Shown one piece after another: positions 1 to 9,570 of a DNA stretch of 64,000 nt. The notes below the pieces were generated by a model. It was not told where the DNA came from. It made no database searches and was given only the letters and a program-made list of their open reading frames with translations. The position numbers were made by a program, and so were the translations under genes. The stretch is from NCBI RefSeq assembly GCF_007830265.1, contig NZ_VLKE01000001.1:4402001-4466000 (forward strand), written 5' to 3'. Position 1 is the stretch's first letter. Every line of letters begins with the position of its first letter. This stretch comes from Micromonospora olivasterospora. GTDB taxonomy: Bacteria > Actinomycetota > Actinomycetes > Mycobacteriales > Micromonosporaceae.

Positions 1-22
1 ATGATCGTGTCGACGCCCCAGG

Positions 23-1135
23 CTACGCCCGGGCCGGGCCGGGCTTCGCCGTCGCCGCCGGGTCGCCGCGCAGCACCTGGTCGACGTCGTAGCGCACCGG
101 GCGGTCGAGCTGGTCGTAGCCGCACGAGCGCGGGTCGCGGTCCGGCCGCCAGCGGACGAACTGGGCGGTGTGCCGCAGCCGGTCGCCCTCCATCGCGTCG
201 TACGCCACCTCGGCCACCAGCTCCGGGCGCAGCGGCTCCCACTCCAGGTTCTTCGTGCCCGTCCACCGGCTGACCCCGCCGGGGATGCGCTGCCCGCGCT
301 CGTGGTCGCCGTGCACCCACGGGTGGTCGGGCCCGACGTCCCGGTAGGGCTCCAGCTCGTCCAGCAGCTCCTTGCGCCGCGCCGCCGTGAACGACGAGCT
401 GACGCCGATGTGGTGCAGCACCCCGGCGTCGTCGTACAGGCCGAGCAGCAGCGAGCCCACCACCGGGCCGGACTTGTGCCAGCGGAAGCCCGCCACCACC
501 ACGTCGGCCGTGCGGGCGTGCTTGACCTTGAACATCAGCCGCTTGCCCGGCTCGTACGGCAGGTCGGCCGGCTTGACGATCAGCCCGTCGAGCCCGGCGC
601 CCTCGAAGACGTCGAACCAGCGGCGGGCCGTGTCGGGGTCGGTGGTGACCTGGGTGACGTGCACGGGTGGGCGAACCCCGGCGAGGGCGCGCTCCAGCCG
701 GGCCCGGCGCTGCGGGTACGGCTGGTCGGTGAGCAACTCGTCGTCGATGGCGAGCAGGTCGAACGCGACGAAGTCGGCCGGGGTGGTCTCGGCGAGCAGC
801 CGCACCCGGGAGGCGGCGGGATGGATGCGCTGGGCGAGCAGCTCGAAGTCGAGCCGCGGCTGGCCGTCCGGGCCGTCGCGGCGGATGACGATCAGCTCAC
901 CGTCGACCGCGCAGCGCTCCGGCAGCTGCCGGAGCGCCTGCTCGACCACCTCGGGGAAGTAGCGCGTCATCGTCTTGCCGCCCCGGCTGGCCAGCTCCAC
1001 CTCGTCGCCGTCGCGGAACACGATGCAGCGGAAGCCGTCCCACTTCGGCTCGTACGTCATCCCGGGCTCGGTGGGCAGCCGGGCCACGGCCTTGGCCAGC
1101 ATCGGTTCGACCGGCGGGTTGATCGGCAGGTCCAC
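23..1135 (-). CDS. ligC: ATP-dependent DNA ligase, LigC type
   Basis: Seals nicks in DNA using ATP, through a lysine-AMP intermediate; LigC-type enzymes are accessory repair ligases in actinobacteria. Ligase motif I EPKWDGFR is near residue 30 (the Lys is adenylated), motif III-like FVAFDLL near 140, motif IV LDGLIVKP near 185 and motif V MFKVKH near 205. The C-terminal third looks like the OB-fold (GLYDDAGVLHHIGVSS). The protein is 370 residues, normal for stand-alone LigC. I chose the GTG at 1135 because the family begins with an MDLPxxPPxxPMLAK-like stretch; upstream in-frame ATGs at 1180 and 1177 would add 14-15 unlikely residues. No Ku or LigD primase gene is in the window, so a link to end joining cannot be judged. 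Confidence 0.9.
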   Translation of the reverse strand: MDLPINPPVEPMLAKAVARLPTEPGMTYEPKWDGFRCIVFRDGDEVELASRGGKTMTRYFPEVVEQALRQLPERCAVDGELIVIRRDGPDGQPRLDFELLAQRIHPAASRVRLLAETTPADFVAFDLLAIDDELLTDQPYPQRRARLERALAGVRPPVHVTQVTTDPDTARRWFDVFEGAGLDGLIVKPADLPYEPGKRLMFKVKHARTADVVVAGFRWHKSGPVVGSLLLGLYDDAGVLHHIGVSSSFTAARRKELLDELEPYRDVGPDHPWVHGDHERGQRIPGGVSRWTGTKNLEWEPLRPELVAEVAYDAMEGDRLRHTAQFVRWRPDRDPRSCGYDQLDRPVRYDVDQVLRGDPAATAKPGPARA

Positions 1136-1269
1136 GGCGACAGTCAACCAGACCCCACCGACAGCCGTGAGGCACATCACCGCCGGTGCGGGTGCGGCGT
1201 GTCCCGCCCCGTTCCCCTCGTCCCCGCCATCCGGATGGCGTAACCGCAGGTCAGAGCTACCTTCGCCGG

Positions 1270-1482
1270 GTGCGTGAGTGGGTCTGCGGCTGCTGTGGGC
1301 GCTGGCGGGTCAGCGTCGAGCTGATCCACGGCCGGTACCGCTACCGGTTGGTGCGCCGCTACCCGGCGCGCTTCGGCGGCGGCAAGAACGTCCTGGGCGA
1401 AGTCGCCACGGTCGCCGAGCTGGAGGACCTGCTGCGCCGCCGTACCCCGGTCACCCTCGCCGATCTCCACGAGGCCGCCTGA
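1270..1482 (+). CDS. Small conserved-looking protein with CGCC motif
   Basis: I do not recognise a named family. The 70-residue product starts VREWVCGCCGRW, then a basic, aromatic stretch (HGRYRYRLVRRYPARF) and an acidic helix-like tail. Two closely spaced cysteines suggest a partial metal site or redox pair. The GTG at 1270 was chosen because the in-frame upstream extension is Pro/Arg-rich shadow sequence from the divergent ligase promoter. It is divergent from the ligase gene, 134 bp away. Codon positions look real, but function is unknown. Confidence 0.6.
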   Translation: MREWVCGCCGRWRVSVELIHGRYRYRLVRRYPARFGGGKNVLGEVATVAELEDLLRRRTPVTLADLHEAA

Positions 1483-2138
1483 ATCCGGCCCAGGACTGCT
1501 CGCCCCGACGGTGTCGGCGAGGCGGCGAGCGCGGGTACCGATGCCGGCGTGCTCACCCATGCCTGCCTGCTCGCCCGTGCCGGCCTGGTCGCATGCGCCG
1601 GGCGGCCTGCTCGCCCCGTGCCGGCCTGGTCGCATGCGCTGCGGCCTGGCCCTGGCACAGGATTTCGGATTCTTGGACACTTACCGTTCCGCCCGAACGA
1701 CAACTGTCCAAGATCGCGGCGGGCGCGACCAGCGCGGCGCGCGACCAGCGCGGCCTGCGCGCGGCGCGCGGCCTGCGCCGGCCCGCGGCGGCCTGCGCGC
1801 CGGCCCGCGGCGGCCTGCGCGCCGCCCGCGGCGGCCTGCGCGCCGGCGCGGCGGCCACCGCGCCGGGTCGCCGGCGGCGGCGACGCCCGGCGCCGCGACG
1901 CCCGGCGGCCGCGACGCCCCGGCGGCCGCCCGCGGCCGCGACGGTGGCGACGGCGGCCCTCGGCGGGCCGGGACGGCGCCGGCACCGTTGGCGGCGTCGT
2001 TGCCGTGGGAGTGGTCCGGGCGTCCGATGGTGGGGACGCGGCCCGGTGCGCAGACTCGTCAGGGCCAGCTGACACCGGCCGCCGGGCGTGGCCGCGACGG
2101 CCCGCGGTCGGTCGGTGCGAGAGCGGGGGAGGACGAAG
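1483..2138. other. Non-coding, repeat-rich 656-bp gap
   Basis: No convincing gene on either strand. It holds a 23-bp direct repeat (1575-1597 and 1617-1639), a 41-bp palindromic element (listed separately) and a low-complexity G/C tract at about 1740-1930 built from degenerate CGGCCTGCGCGC-like units. Long open frames here are by-products of the absence of A/T. Confidence 0.6.
1672..1712. repeat. 41-bp dispersed palindrome, copy 1
   Basis: Outer arms CTTGGACA / TGTCCAAG and inner CGTTC / GAACG flank a short loop. It has the same length and arm sequence as the copy at 32113-32153 and resembles a diverged copy at 31831-31873. All copies lie between genes. Confidence 0.75.
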
Positions 2139-2561
2139 ATGCGCTTCGAGGTGGCCACGGAGATATCCGCCGACGTCGAGCGGGTGTGGGCGGTCCTCGC
2201 CGACGTCGAGCGGTGGCCGGAGTGGACCGCCTCGGTGCGGTCGGCGCGACGGCTGGAGCCCGGGCCGCTGACCGTCGGCTCGACCGCCCGGCTGGAGCAG
2301 CCCCGGCTGCGTACCGCCGTGTGGCGGGTCGTGGCGGCCGAGCCGCCACACGGCTTCGTCTGGGTCTCCCGGGCACCGGGCGTGCGCACCCGGGGCGGTC
2401 ACCGGATCGTTCCGCTGGGCGACGGCCGGGTCCGGGTCGAGCTGACCCTGGAGCAGTCCGGCCTGCTGGCGCGGCCGGTGGGCTGGCGCTACGGCGAGCT
2501 GGTGCGACGCTACCTCGGAATGGAGGCCGAGGGCCTCAGGCGCCGCTGCGAGCAGGGCTGA
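2139..2561 (+). CDS. SRPBCC (polyketide cyclase/START-like) family protein
   Basis: A 140-residue helix-grip protein of the SRPBCC superfamily, which binds hydrophobic ligands in a central cavity. The start MRFEVATEISADVERVWAVLADVERWPEWT is typical: first strand, helix, then the WPEW motif. The end (GWRYGELVRRYLGMEAEGLRRR) matches the long C-terminal helix. The ATG at 2139 is preceded by a strong GGGGGAGGA ribosome site; an upstream GTG at 2088 is less likely. Ligand unknown. It is followed by a 17-bp tandem array and a DUF1990 gene on the same strand. Confidence 0.88.
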   Translation: MRFEVATEISADVERVWAVLADVERWPEWTASVRSARRLEPGPLTVGSTARLEQPRLRTAVWRVVAAEPPHGFVWVSRAPGVRTRGGHRIVPLGDGRVRVELTLEQSGLLARPVGWRYGELVRRYLGMEAEGLRRRCEQG

Positions 2562-2589
2562 CCGCGGCACGGCCGGCTGCGGCTGCCAC

Positions 2590-2697
2590 GGCACCCGGCA
2601 CGTCCCGGCACCCGGCACGTCTCGGCACCCGGCACGTCTCGGCACCCGGCACGTCTCGGCACCCGGCACGTCTCGGCACCCGGCACGTCTCGGCACC
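2590..2697. repeat. 17-bp tandem repeat, 6 copies plus part
   Basis: Six uninterrupted units of GGCACCCGGCACGTCTC (the first has CCC at its end) and a 6-bp remnant. The array begins 28 bp after the stop of the SRPBCC gene and ends about 75 bp before the DUF1990 gene. No spacers, so not a CRISPR. Confidence 0.95.
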
Positions 2698-2771
2698 AGC
2701 GCCACCCACCCGGTCCGCCGCCGGTCGTACGCTCGCGTTGTGCCCCGGGCGGCGAGGAGGTGGGCGCCGAC

Positions 2772-3275
2772 GTGTCCGAGCTGACGTACCCGGAGGTGGG
2801 CGCCACCCGGGCGGGACCGCTGCCCGCCGGCTACCACCACCTGCGCCACCGGCGCCGGCTGCCGGACGGCTGCTTCGCCGGCGCGGCGGAGGCCGTGCTG
2901 AGCTGGCGGCTGCACCGGGCGGCGGGCGTGCGGATGCGCAGCGACGCGCCCCGGGCGGCGAGCGGGGTGGCGGTCACGCCCGGCCTGGGGCTGGGGCCGC
3001 TGCGGATCTGGGGGCCGTGCGAGGTTGTCTGGGTGGAGCAGGGCGACCGGCGGGCCGGTTTCGGGTACGGCACCCTGCCCGGGCACCCGGAGCGCGGCGA
3101 GGAGGCGTTCGTGGTCTCCCGCGACGACTCCGGCGCGGTCTGGTTCGAGGTGTGCGCGTTCAGCCGGCCGGACCGCTGGTCGATGCGGGCCGCCGGGCCG
3201 ATCGGCCGGGCCGTCCAGCACGGGTACGCCTGGTGGCTCGGTAGAACCCTGAGCCGGCTCTGCGCCCGGCGCTGA
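2772..3275 (+). CDS. DUF1990 (UPF0548) family protein
   Basis: A 167-residue soluble protein of the DUF1990 family, whose function is not established. Family traits are the start SELTYPEVGATR, the central GLGPLRIWGPCEVVWVEQGDRRAGFGYGT block and the late AVWFEVCAFSRP segment. GAGGAGG lies 11 bases before the GTG at 2772; an in-frame GTG at 2760 is the alternative. The last codons and stop are the first unit of a 33-bp tandem array. Confidence 0.85.
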   Translation: MSELTYPEVGATRAGPLPAGYHHLRHRRRLPDGCFAGAAEAVLSWRLHRAAGVRMRSDAPRAASGVAVTPGLGLGPLRIWGPCEVVWVEQGDRRAGFGYGTLPGHPERGEEAFVVSRDDSGAVWFEVCAFSRPDRWSMRAAGPIGRAVQHGYAWWLGRTLSRLCARR

Positions 3276-3395
3276 CCCGGTCGCCACTCGATCCGAGCCC
3301 GGCGCTGACCCGGTCGCCACCCGGCCCGCGCCCGGCGCTGACCAGGTTGCCACCCGATCCGAGCCCGGCGCTGACCCGGTCGCCACCCGGCCCGC
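3264..3395. repeat. 33-bp tandem repeat anchored on a stop codon, 4 copies
   Basis: Units begin GCCCGGCGCTGACCCGG. The first (3264-3296) contains the last codons and TGA of the DUF1990 gene. Tails alternate (CGATCCGA, then CGGCCCGC), so there is a 66-bp higher-order period. The array looks like local duplication of the gene end. Confidence 0.9.
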
Positions 3396-3448
3396 GCCCC
3401 GGGGAGTCCGGCGGGCCGGCGCCGCCGGGGTCGGGGCGGGCACCCGCG

Positions 3449-4360
3449 TCAGTAGCCGGCGAACGAGCGGATCGGCATCCGCGGCCCGTGCCGCGGGGCG
3501 TGCACGCCGTCGGCCTCGAGCAGCCGGCAGACCCGCCCCCGGTGTCCCCGGAACGGCTCCAGCAGCGCGAGCATCCGGGCGTCGTCGCCGCGCGGCTCGC
3601 CGGCCAGCGCCCACGCCACCGTGTTCGGTACGTGGTAGTCGCCGACGCTGACGGCGTCCGGGTCCCCGTACGCGATCCGCACCACCTCGGCGGCGGTCCA
3701 CGGGCCGATCCCGGGTACGGCGGTGAGTCGGCGGGTGGCCTCGGCGGAGTCGGCGCAGCGTTCCAGCCGGTCGGCCTCGGCGGCGGCCCGGCGCAGGGTG
3801 TCGGCCCGCCGCTGCTCCACGCCGAACGGGTGGAAGACCCAGTACGGCGCGGCGGCCACCGCGGCCGGCGCGGGCGGCAGGAGCAGCCGCATCGGGCCCG
3901 GCGCGGGCTCGGCGAAGTGCCGCACCGTCGCCGCGTACGCCCGGTACGCCTCCTTGCCGGTGACCTTCTGCTCCAGGACCGCCCGCAGCACGCGCGGGAA
4001 GACCAGACCGGTCGCGGGCATCCGCAGCCCGGAGTGCCGGGCGGCCAGCTCGGCGACCAGCGGGTGCGCGGCGGCCAGCTCGGCGAACCCGGTGAGGTCG
4101 TCGCGCAGCCCGGCGACCGCGTCGGCCCGCTCGACGACCCAGCCGGCGCCCGGGCCGTACCCCTCGGCGAGCAGCTCCCCGCCGGTGGGGCGCAGCGCGA
4201 GGGTGGCCGGGCCGGCCGGGGTGCGGGTCGCCCACCAGAACTCCCCGGCGGCGATCCGGGCGCACGGGTCGTACGGGCTGAAGGTCAGCGGTCGGACCGA
4301 CGCGGCCATCCGGTAGCCGGCGGGCGGGCGCAGCACCCGGCGGGCGGCGGGAGAGGTCAC
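3449..4360 (-). CDS. DNA-3-methyladenine glycosylase / HhH-GPD family protein
   Basis: Probable base-excision glycosylase of the AlkA/HhH-GPD group, removing alkylated bases. The helix-hairpin-helix LTAVPGIGPWTAAEVV is followed by GDPDAVSVGDYHVPN, whose Asp is where the catalytic residue of the family sits. A VLEQKVTGKEAYRAY segment corresponds to the usual conserved helix (in many homologs VxxQqvs). Length 303 residues from the GTG at 4360. A longer in-frame start at 4471 would add an unlikely Pro/Arg-rich leader. Single gene, convergent with the DUF1990 gene. Confidence 0.85.
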   Translation of the reverse strand: MTSPAARRVLRPPAGYRMAASVRPLTFSPYDPCARIAAGEFWWATRTPAGPATLALRPTGGELLAEGYGPGAGWVVERADAVAGLRDDLTGFAELAAAHPLVAELAARHSGLRMPATGLVFPRVLRAVLEQKVTGKEAYRAYAATVRHFAEPAPGPMRLLLPPAPAAVAAAPYWVFHPFGVEQRRADTLRRAAAEADRLERCADSAEATRRLTAVPGIGPWTAAEVVRIAYGDPDAVSVGDYHVPNTVAWALAGEPRGDDARMLALLEPFRGHRGRVCRLLEADGVHAPRHGPRMPIRSFAGY

Positions 4361-4821
4361 GCCGTCACTCTGCCAGGTGGAGGGGAGTGCCTGCGGCTCG
4401 GTGTGGCGTGCCCGCGCGAACGGCGGCGGCCGGAACGGGGGCACTCGGTCGATCCGGTGGCCGCCCCTCATCCATACAGACTCGTTTGTCGAAAGTGGAT
4501 ATTCTCTATTGCCTCAAATGCCGCAAAATGGTCGGGACATGGCGTGGATTGGGTGAAGGGCGGATGTTTCCGCGGTAAAGCACTGCTAATGTCTCGCCTG
4601 CCGCCCCCGTGGACACCATCAGTTTCGGCGCTGCGACATGTCGCTGCGGCGGAACCCCGGCTGCCCAGGCGGTCAACGGGGATGAAGTCAGAAGGGCTGT
4701 CAGCGATGTGTGCTGATTCGATGTGTGTCCGGACACCTGGTCCGGTCTTGCCGGCCTCGCCAGACCGGCCCTGACCCGTGGTGGGGATCGCCGATACCAC
4801 CAGCACCGGCGGGCCGGTCGC
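4361..4821. other. A/T-richer intergenic region upstream of Stealth operon
   Basis: About 460 bp with no gene I can support. Bases 4465-4720 are clearly poorer in GC than the surroundings (for example GGATATTCTCTATTGCC near 4497). It lies between the divergent glycosylase gene and the capsule-type operon, so it probably holds their promoters; I cannot assign -35/-10 boxes with confidence. Unusual composition often accompanies surface-polymer loci acquired by transfer. Confidence 0.5.
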
Positions 4822-6753
4822 ATGATCGTGCTCAAGCTGTACCGCGCCCTGCCGCAGGGAGTGCGGCGCCGACTGATCGACCTGCTGCCCCGGCACCGGC
4901 GGCTCAGCCTCGTCCGCAGCCTCACCCGGCCGAACGGCGGCGACAGGGTGTACCCGGTGGGCGCCCGCGTGACGGTCGACGACGACGGCGCGCGCACCGA
5001 GGCCGAGGTGGTGACCGCGGCGACGCCGCTGGAGCTGTGGCACCGCAACCTGACCGCGGTGACCGGCGTCCTGGAGGCGGCCGGAATCGACCACCACTGC
5101 CTGCGCAACGACGACTACCTGCGCAGCTCCGTGGCGGTGCTCGAGGACCGGCGGGCGGAGGTGCTGCGCCTGGTCCGCTCCGCGCGGGCGCTCTCCGGCG
5201 CGCACGTCCGCGTCGTCGAGGTACGACCCGGACGGAACCAGCCCGGCCTGGCGCCCACCGAGGTGATCCAGGTCTGGTTCCCGGTGACCGACACACGGGC
5301 GATCGTGACCCTCGGCGCCCAGTTCGCGTGTGAGATCGAGTTCTGGACCCAGGTGGGCGACGTCGTCCGCGCCCCCCGGCACAACGCGGTGGTCGACGAG
5401 GCGCCGGCCCGGGCGGAACCGGTCCGGGTCGCCGCCGCGCTGCTCAGCCACTTCGTCCCCGAGGCGGACGACCACACGTACCGTACCCGCCGGGATCTGG
5501 CCGTCCGTGCCCCGGACCGCGTCGGCTTCGCGATCGACGCCGTCTTCACCTGGGTGGACGGCTCCGACCCGGAGTGGCAGCGGCGCAAGACGGCCGCGCT
5601 GGGCTCGCCCGAGGCGCGGCACGCCGTGGCCGCCAACTCCTCCCGCTACCACAACCGCGACGAACTGCGGTACGCGATGCGGTCGCTGCACAGCTTCGCG
5701 CCATGGCTGCGGAAGATCTTCCTGGTCACCGACGGTCAGCTGCCGAGCTGGCTGGACCCGACCCATCCCATGGTCACCGTGGTCACCCACGCCGAGCTCT
5801 TCGCGGACCTCGGCGGCCGGTCGTCCTTCAACTCGCACGCCATCGAGTCCCGGCTGCATCGGATCCCCGGGCTCGCCGAGCACTTCCTGTACTTCAACGA
5901 CGACGTCTTCCTGGGCCGGCCGCTGCTGCCGACCCACTTCTTCCACGCCAACGGGATCGCCAAGTTCTTCCCCTCCCCGGCCCAGTTCGGGCTGGGCGAG
6001 GCGCGGCCGGGCGACCTGCCCGTGAACGCCGCCGGCAAGAACAACCGCCGGCACATCCAGCGGCAGTTCGGCGTGACCATCACGCAGAAGATGAAGCACA
6101 CGCCGTTCGCGCTGCGGCGCAGCATCATGCACCAGATCGAGGAGGTGCTGCAGGCGGAGGTGACGGAGACGGCCGGGCACCTGTTCCGACACCAGGGCGA
6201 CCTGTCGATTCCGTCGTCGCTGCACCAGTACTGGTCCTACCTGACGGGCCAGGCGGTGCCGGGCGACATCGAGTACGAGTACGCCGACCTGGGGCACCCG
6301 TCGACGCCCGCCCGTCTCGCCGAGCTGCTGGCCCGCCGGGACCGCGACGTGTTCTGCCTCAACGACACCGACTCCGACCCCGAGGCCTTCGCCGAGCAGG
6401 AGCGGATGCTGGCGGACTTCCTGCCGCGCTACCTGCCCTTCCCCGCGCCGTTCGAGCTGCCTGACGGCGTGGTCGCCGAGCGCCGGAAGATGGGTGCCAG
6501 CGCCCTGTGGCGGCAGTCGCGCGGCGCGGACCGGCACCGCCGGCAGGTGGACGCCCCGACCATGCCCGCCCTCGGCGTCGGCCGGCAGGTGGACGCGCAG
6601 ACGGTGCCCGCGCTGCGCGTCGGCCCGCGGCTGGACGCGCCCACGCTGCCCTCGATGCGCATCGCGGCCGCCAGGGCGGCGGAGCAGGGCACGGTGCCGC
6701 CCGGGTGGGGCACCTATCCAGCCGATCAGCCGGGAGAGCGGCGGGATGCCTGA
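4822..6753 (+). CDS. Stealth family sugar-phosphate transferase 1
   Basis: Stealth proteins transfer hexose-1-phosphate from a nucleotide sugar to build phosphodiester-linked surface polysaccharides. All four conserved regions are visible in the 643-residue product: CR1 DAVFTWVDGSDPEWQ (about 238-252), CR2 [20 protein letters not shown]...YFNDDVFLG (about 334-367), CR3 AAGKNNRRHIQRQFG (about 403) and CR4 DRDVFCLNDTDSD (about 507). The N-terminal 200 residues form a domain shared with the second Stealth gene. The tail (about 573-615) has three 14-residue repeats. The ATG at 4822 begins a sensible MIVLKLYRALPQ start; an in-frame ATG at 4723 adds a poor leader. First gene of an operon. Confidence 0.93.
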   Translation: MIVLKLYRALPQGVRRRLIDLLPRHRRLSLVRSLTRPNGGDRVYPVGARVTVDDDGARTEAEVVTAATPLELWHRNLTAVTGVLEAAGIDHHCLRNDDYLRSSVAVLEDRRAEVLRLVRSARALSGAHVRVVEVRPGRNQPGLAPTEVIQVWFPVTDTRAIVTLGAQFACEIEFWTQVGDVVRAPRHNAVVDEAPARAEPVRVAAALLSHFVPEADDHTYRTRRDLAVRAPDRVGFAIDAVFTWVDGSDPEWQRRKTAALGSPEARHAVAANSSRYHNRDELRYAMRSLHSFAPWLRKIFLVTDGQLPSWLDPTHPMVTVVTHAELFADLGGRSSFNSHAIESRLHRIPGLAEHFLYFNDDVFLGRPLLPTHFFHANGIAKFFPSPAQFGLGEARPGDLPVNAAGKNNRRHIQRQFGVTITQKMKHTPFALRRSIMHQIEEVLQAEVTETAGHLFRHQGDLSIPSSLHQYWSYLTGQAVPGDIEYEYADLGHPSTPARLAELLARRDRDVFCLNDTDSDPEAFAEQERMLADFLPRYLPFPAPFELPDGVVAERRKMGASALWRQSRGADRHRRQVDAPTMPALGVGRQVDAQTVPALRVGPRLDAPTLPSMRIAAARAAEQGTVPPGWGTYPADQPGERRDA

Positions 6754-6829
6754 CCAGGTGCCGCCCCGGGTCCGGCCCGGGCCGGACCTACGCTTCGACC
6801 AGTTCGTCAACGTCTTCGCGAACCCTTAG
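6746..6829 (+). CDS. Possible 27-residue mini-ORF between Stealth 1 and glycosyltransferase
   Basis: The ATG at 6746 overlaps the end of Stealth 1 (ATGCCTGA) and has GGGAGAG upstream. The frame ends with TAG at 6827-6829, whose last base is the first base of the next gene's GTG. It encodes MPDQVPPRVRPGPDLRFDQF followed by VNVFANP. Overlap at both ends is what a coupled small gene, or a coupling device, would show. No known family. It could also be chance. Confidence 0.4.
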   Translation: MPDQVPPRVRPGPDLRFDQFVNVFANP

Positions 6830-9570
6830 TGGAGCCCAGTGTGGTAAGCCCGTCCCCCCAGGTCACGATCATCGTCCCGGTCTTCAACGTCGCGGACTAC
6901 CTACCCGAGACGCTGGAGTCGATCGCGGCCCAGACCGTCTTCGACCGGTGCCACGTCATCCTGGTGGACGACGGCAGCACAGACGGCTCCGACACGATCG
7001 CCAAGCAGTTCGCCGCCGAGCACCCCAACGTGACCGCGCTCCAGCAGGAGAACGCCGGCCCGGGCGCGGCCCGCAACCGGGCGCTGGACATGGCGGAGAC
7101 GCCGTACGTCTCCTTCGTCGACTCGGACGACATCCTGCCGCCGCGCGCCGTCGAGTTGCTGCTCAAGGCGATCGTGCAGCACCAGGCGAGCATCGCCGTC
7201 GGAGACATGGACACCTTCCCCAAGCCCACCGCCTTCCTCTGGAAGAAGCCGTTCGGCAAGGGCGACCGCCTCCTGCAGAGCGTGGTCGACGCCCCCGACC
7301 TGATCTTCGACGCCGGCCCGTGCCACAAGCTGTACGACCTCGCCCAGCTCCGGCAGCACGGCCTACGCTTCCAGGAGGGCGTCCACTTCGAGGACGCCTT
7401 CCTGGCGCTGCCCATGCTGCTCAGGGCGGAACGCATCGCCCTCGTCGACGAGGTGGTCTACCAGTACCGCAAGCGGGACGCGGGCACCTCGATCATGGAC
7501 AACCTGTTCACCCGGGAACAGAACTTCTGGGACCACCTGTTGCTCTGCGACACCATCGCGGCGCTCCGTCCCGAACTGGACGTGTTCCGCCGGGAGGTGC
7601 TCGACCGGTGGCTGGTGCGCAGCTACCAGGGCTTCGCCATGCGCGCGCACACCCTGTTCGAGGACGCGGACCTGTGGAAGATCTTCGAGACGTGCAGCCG
7701 CATCTACCAGGACGTCGACCCCTCGTTCATTGCCCGGTGGACGCTGGACACCCGGCACCGCGTGCCCTACCTGGCCTTCAAGTCGTACGACTTCGAGCTG
7801 TTCGCGCGTCCCTGGGAGCGGCTGCGCACGGTCGTCGCGTGCGGCGGCGAGCTGCACCTCGACTACCCGGTCACGCCGGCGTTGCTTCCGCTGACGCAGG
7901 TCACCAGCGTGGGCGCGCGGGTCGAGCAGGTGCGGCTCTCGGGCTCCGGCGACACCCTCAGGGTCTCCGGGCACATGGTGATCAACGGGCTGCCCATGCG
8001 CGCTCCGATCAGCATCTCCCTCGGGTTGCGGGTGCGCGGCAGCAGCCTGACCGTGCCGGTCACCGTGCAGCGGCGCATCGACATGAAGGCCAGTGACGAG
8101 GACCGCGAGTGGTGCGGATTCTCGGCGGAGATTCCCGTCAGCCAGCTGCGCAACGGGCAGCACAGCCTCCGGCTCGTGTTCGACACCGAGACGGGCCAGG
8201 CGTCCCGCCAGTGCCTCATCACGGCGGCGTACCTCCGGGACGCCACCATGAAGCGGAGCGGGGACGTCCGCATCCTGCCCACCCACAGCGGGCGGGAGAG
8301 CGCTGAGCTGCTGGTCCGGCGCCAGGGCGGCGTCGCCGGGCGCCGCCGGTGGCACCGGATGCTGGTGCGCAAGGATCTGCGGCATGTCGCCTCCCGGGCC
8401 CCGTTCTGGAAATGGCGACTGCTCCGGCTGCTCACCGAGCCGATCATGCGTCGCCGGAACGTGTGGCTGATCGGTGAGCGCACGGACACCGCCCAGGACA
8501 ACTCCTCGCACCTGTTCCGCTACCTACGGAAGGTGGAGCGCCGGCGCAACGTCTACTACCTGCTGACCAAGGACAGCCCGGACCGCGAGCGGCTGCGCGG
8601 GCTCGGCAACGTCGTCACGTACGACTCGTTCCGGCACAGGTTTCTGATGCTGCACGCCACCAAGCTGATCAACTCGTACGACATCGACTCGTACATGCTC
8701 CCGTCCCGGTGGGAACGGTCGCGCTTCCTGAAGCACCTGAACTGGCGCATCGGTCCCGCCCGGGTATTCCTGGACCACGGGGTCATCGAGAAGGACGTCA
8801 GCGCCGGCGTGCACCGCGGTCGGGCATCCTTCGACCTCTTCGTCACCTCCGCCGACCGCGAGGCGGAGTACGTGTCGAACGACCTCGACTACGGCGACAT
8901 GGTGGCGAACACCTGCCTCCCGCGCTTCGACGCCCTGGTGCCCGACCGGGGCGGGCGGCGCATCCTGTTCATGCCCACCTGGCGCACGTACCTGGTGGCC
9001 CCGTCGTACAACCCCAAGGCCCGGCCGCGGATCGCCTTCGACGGGTCGGCGTACCAGACCTTCGTGTCCGAGCTGTTCGGCAGCGAGCGGCTGCGGGAGT
9101 CGCTGCGCCGGTACGGCTACAAGCTGGAGCTGCTTCCGCACTACGAGATGCGCAAGGTGCTGGCCGGTTTCGTCCCTGAGGACGACTGCTTCGCCATGGC
9201 GGACCAGACGAAGCGGACCGTGCAGGACGCCCTGCGCCAGTGCGACCTCTTCATCACCGACTACTCCTCGACCGCCGTCGACGTCGCGTATCTGGGCACG
9301 CCGTTGATCTACGCCCAGTTCGACAGCGAGGAGTTCTGGAAGATCGGCGGATACCGGAAGGGCTACTTCGAGCACCGCGAGGACGGATTCGGCCCGGTGT
9401 GCGAGACGGCCGACGAGACCGTGGACGCCATCATCCGGTACCTGGAGAACGGGTGCGTCCGGGAGGAGGAGTACTCCCGCCGGGCGGCCGAGTTCTTCGC
9501 CTTCCAGGACCGGAACAACTGTCAGCGGGTCGCCGCCGCCATCGCTGCCCTGCCGGGCCCGCAGCGATGA
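6829..9570 (+). CDS. Bifunctional GT2 glycosyltransferase / CDP-glycerol glycerophosphotransferase-like protein
   Basis: A 913-residue fusion. Residues about 12-230 are a GT-A family 2 glycosyltransferase: [20 protein letters not shown], then VDDGSTDGS and FVDSDDILP (the DxD motif). A middle all-beta-like segment (about 340-470) follows. Residues about 545-905 are a TagF-like polyol-phosphate transferase with [13 protein letters not shown] (His near 650) and [20 protein letters not shown] (near 806). Such enzymes build teichoic-acid-like polymers at the inner membrane face. The GTG at 6829 overlaps the mini-ORF stop; a GTG at 6841 is possible. Its stop overlaps the next start (ATGA). Together the operon suggests a phosphodiester-linked glycan; the substrates cannot be read from sequence. 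Confidence 0.9.
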   Translation: MEPSVVSPSPQVTIIVPVFNVADYLPETLESIAAQTVFDRCHVILVDDGSTDGSDTIAKQFAAEHPNVTALQQENAGPGAARNRALDMAETPYVSFVDSDDILPPRAVELLLKAIVQHQASIAVGDMDTFPKPTAFLWKKPFGKGDRLLQSVVDAPDLIFDAGPCHKLYDLAQLRQHGLRFQEGVHFEDAFLALPMLLRAERIALVDEVVYQYRKRDAGTSIMDNLFTREQNFWDHLLLCDTIAALRPELDVFRREVLDRWLVRSYQGFAMRAHTLFEDADLWKIFETCSRIYQDVDPSFIARWTLDTRHRVPYLAFKSYDFELFARPWERLRTVVACGGELHLDYPVTPALLPLTQVTSVGARVEQVRLSGSGDTLRVSGHMVINGLPMRAPISISLGLRVRGSSLTVPVTVQRRIDMKASDEDREWCGFSAEIPVSQLRNGQHSLRLVFDTETGQASRQCLITAAYLRDATMKRSGDVRILPTHSGRESAELLVRRQGGVAGRRRWHRMLVRKDLRHVASRAPFWKWRLLRLLTEPIMRRRNVWLIGERTDTAQDNSSHLFRYLRKVERRRNVYYLLTKDSPDRERLRGLGNVVTYDSFRHRFLMLHATKLINSYDIDSYMLPSRWERSRFLKHLNWRIGPARVFLDHGVIEKDVSAGVHRGRASFDLFVTSADREAEYVSNDLDYGDMVANTCLPRFDALVPDRGGRRILFMPTWRTYLVAPSYNPKARPRIAFDGSAYQTFVSELFGSERLRESLRRYGYKLELLPHYEMRKVLAGFVPEDDCFAMADQTKRTVQDALRQCDLFITDYSSTAVDVAYLGTPLIYAQFDSEEFWKIGGYRKGYFEHREDGFGPVCETADETVDAIIRYLENGCVREEEYSRRAAEFFAFQDRNNCQRVAAAIAALPGPQR

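Noticed and set aside
1..273. Plus-strand frame at the window start
   Set aside because: Antisense to the ligase gene and of Pro/Arg-rich composition.
2590..2697. CRISPR-like array
   Set aside because: Direct repeats are head-to-tail without spacers and no cas genes are present; same for all other arrays here.
1359..4265. A 968-codon open frame on the minus strand spanning several genes
   Set aside because: Pro/Arg/Gly/Ala composition and antisense position to SRPBCC and DUF1990 genes; an effect of very high GC.
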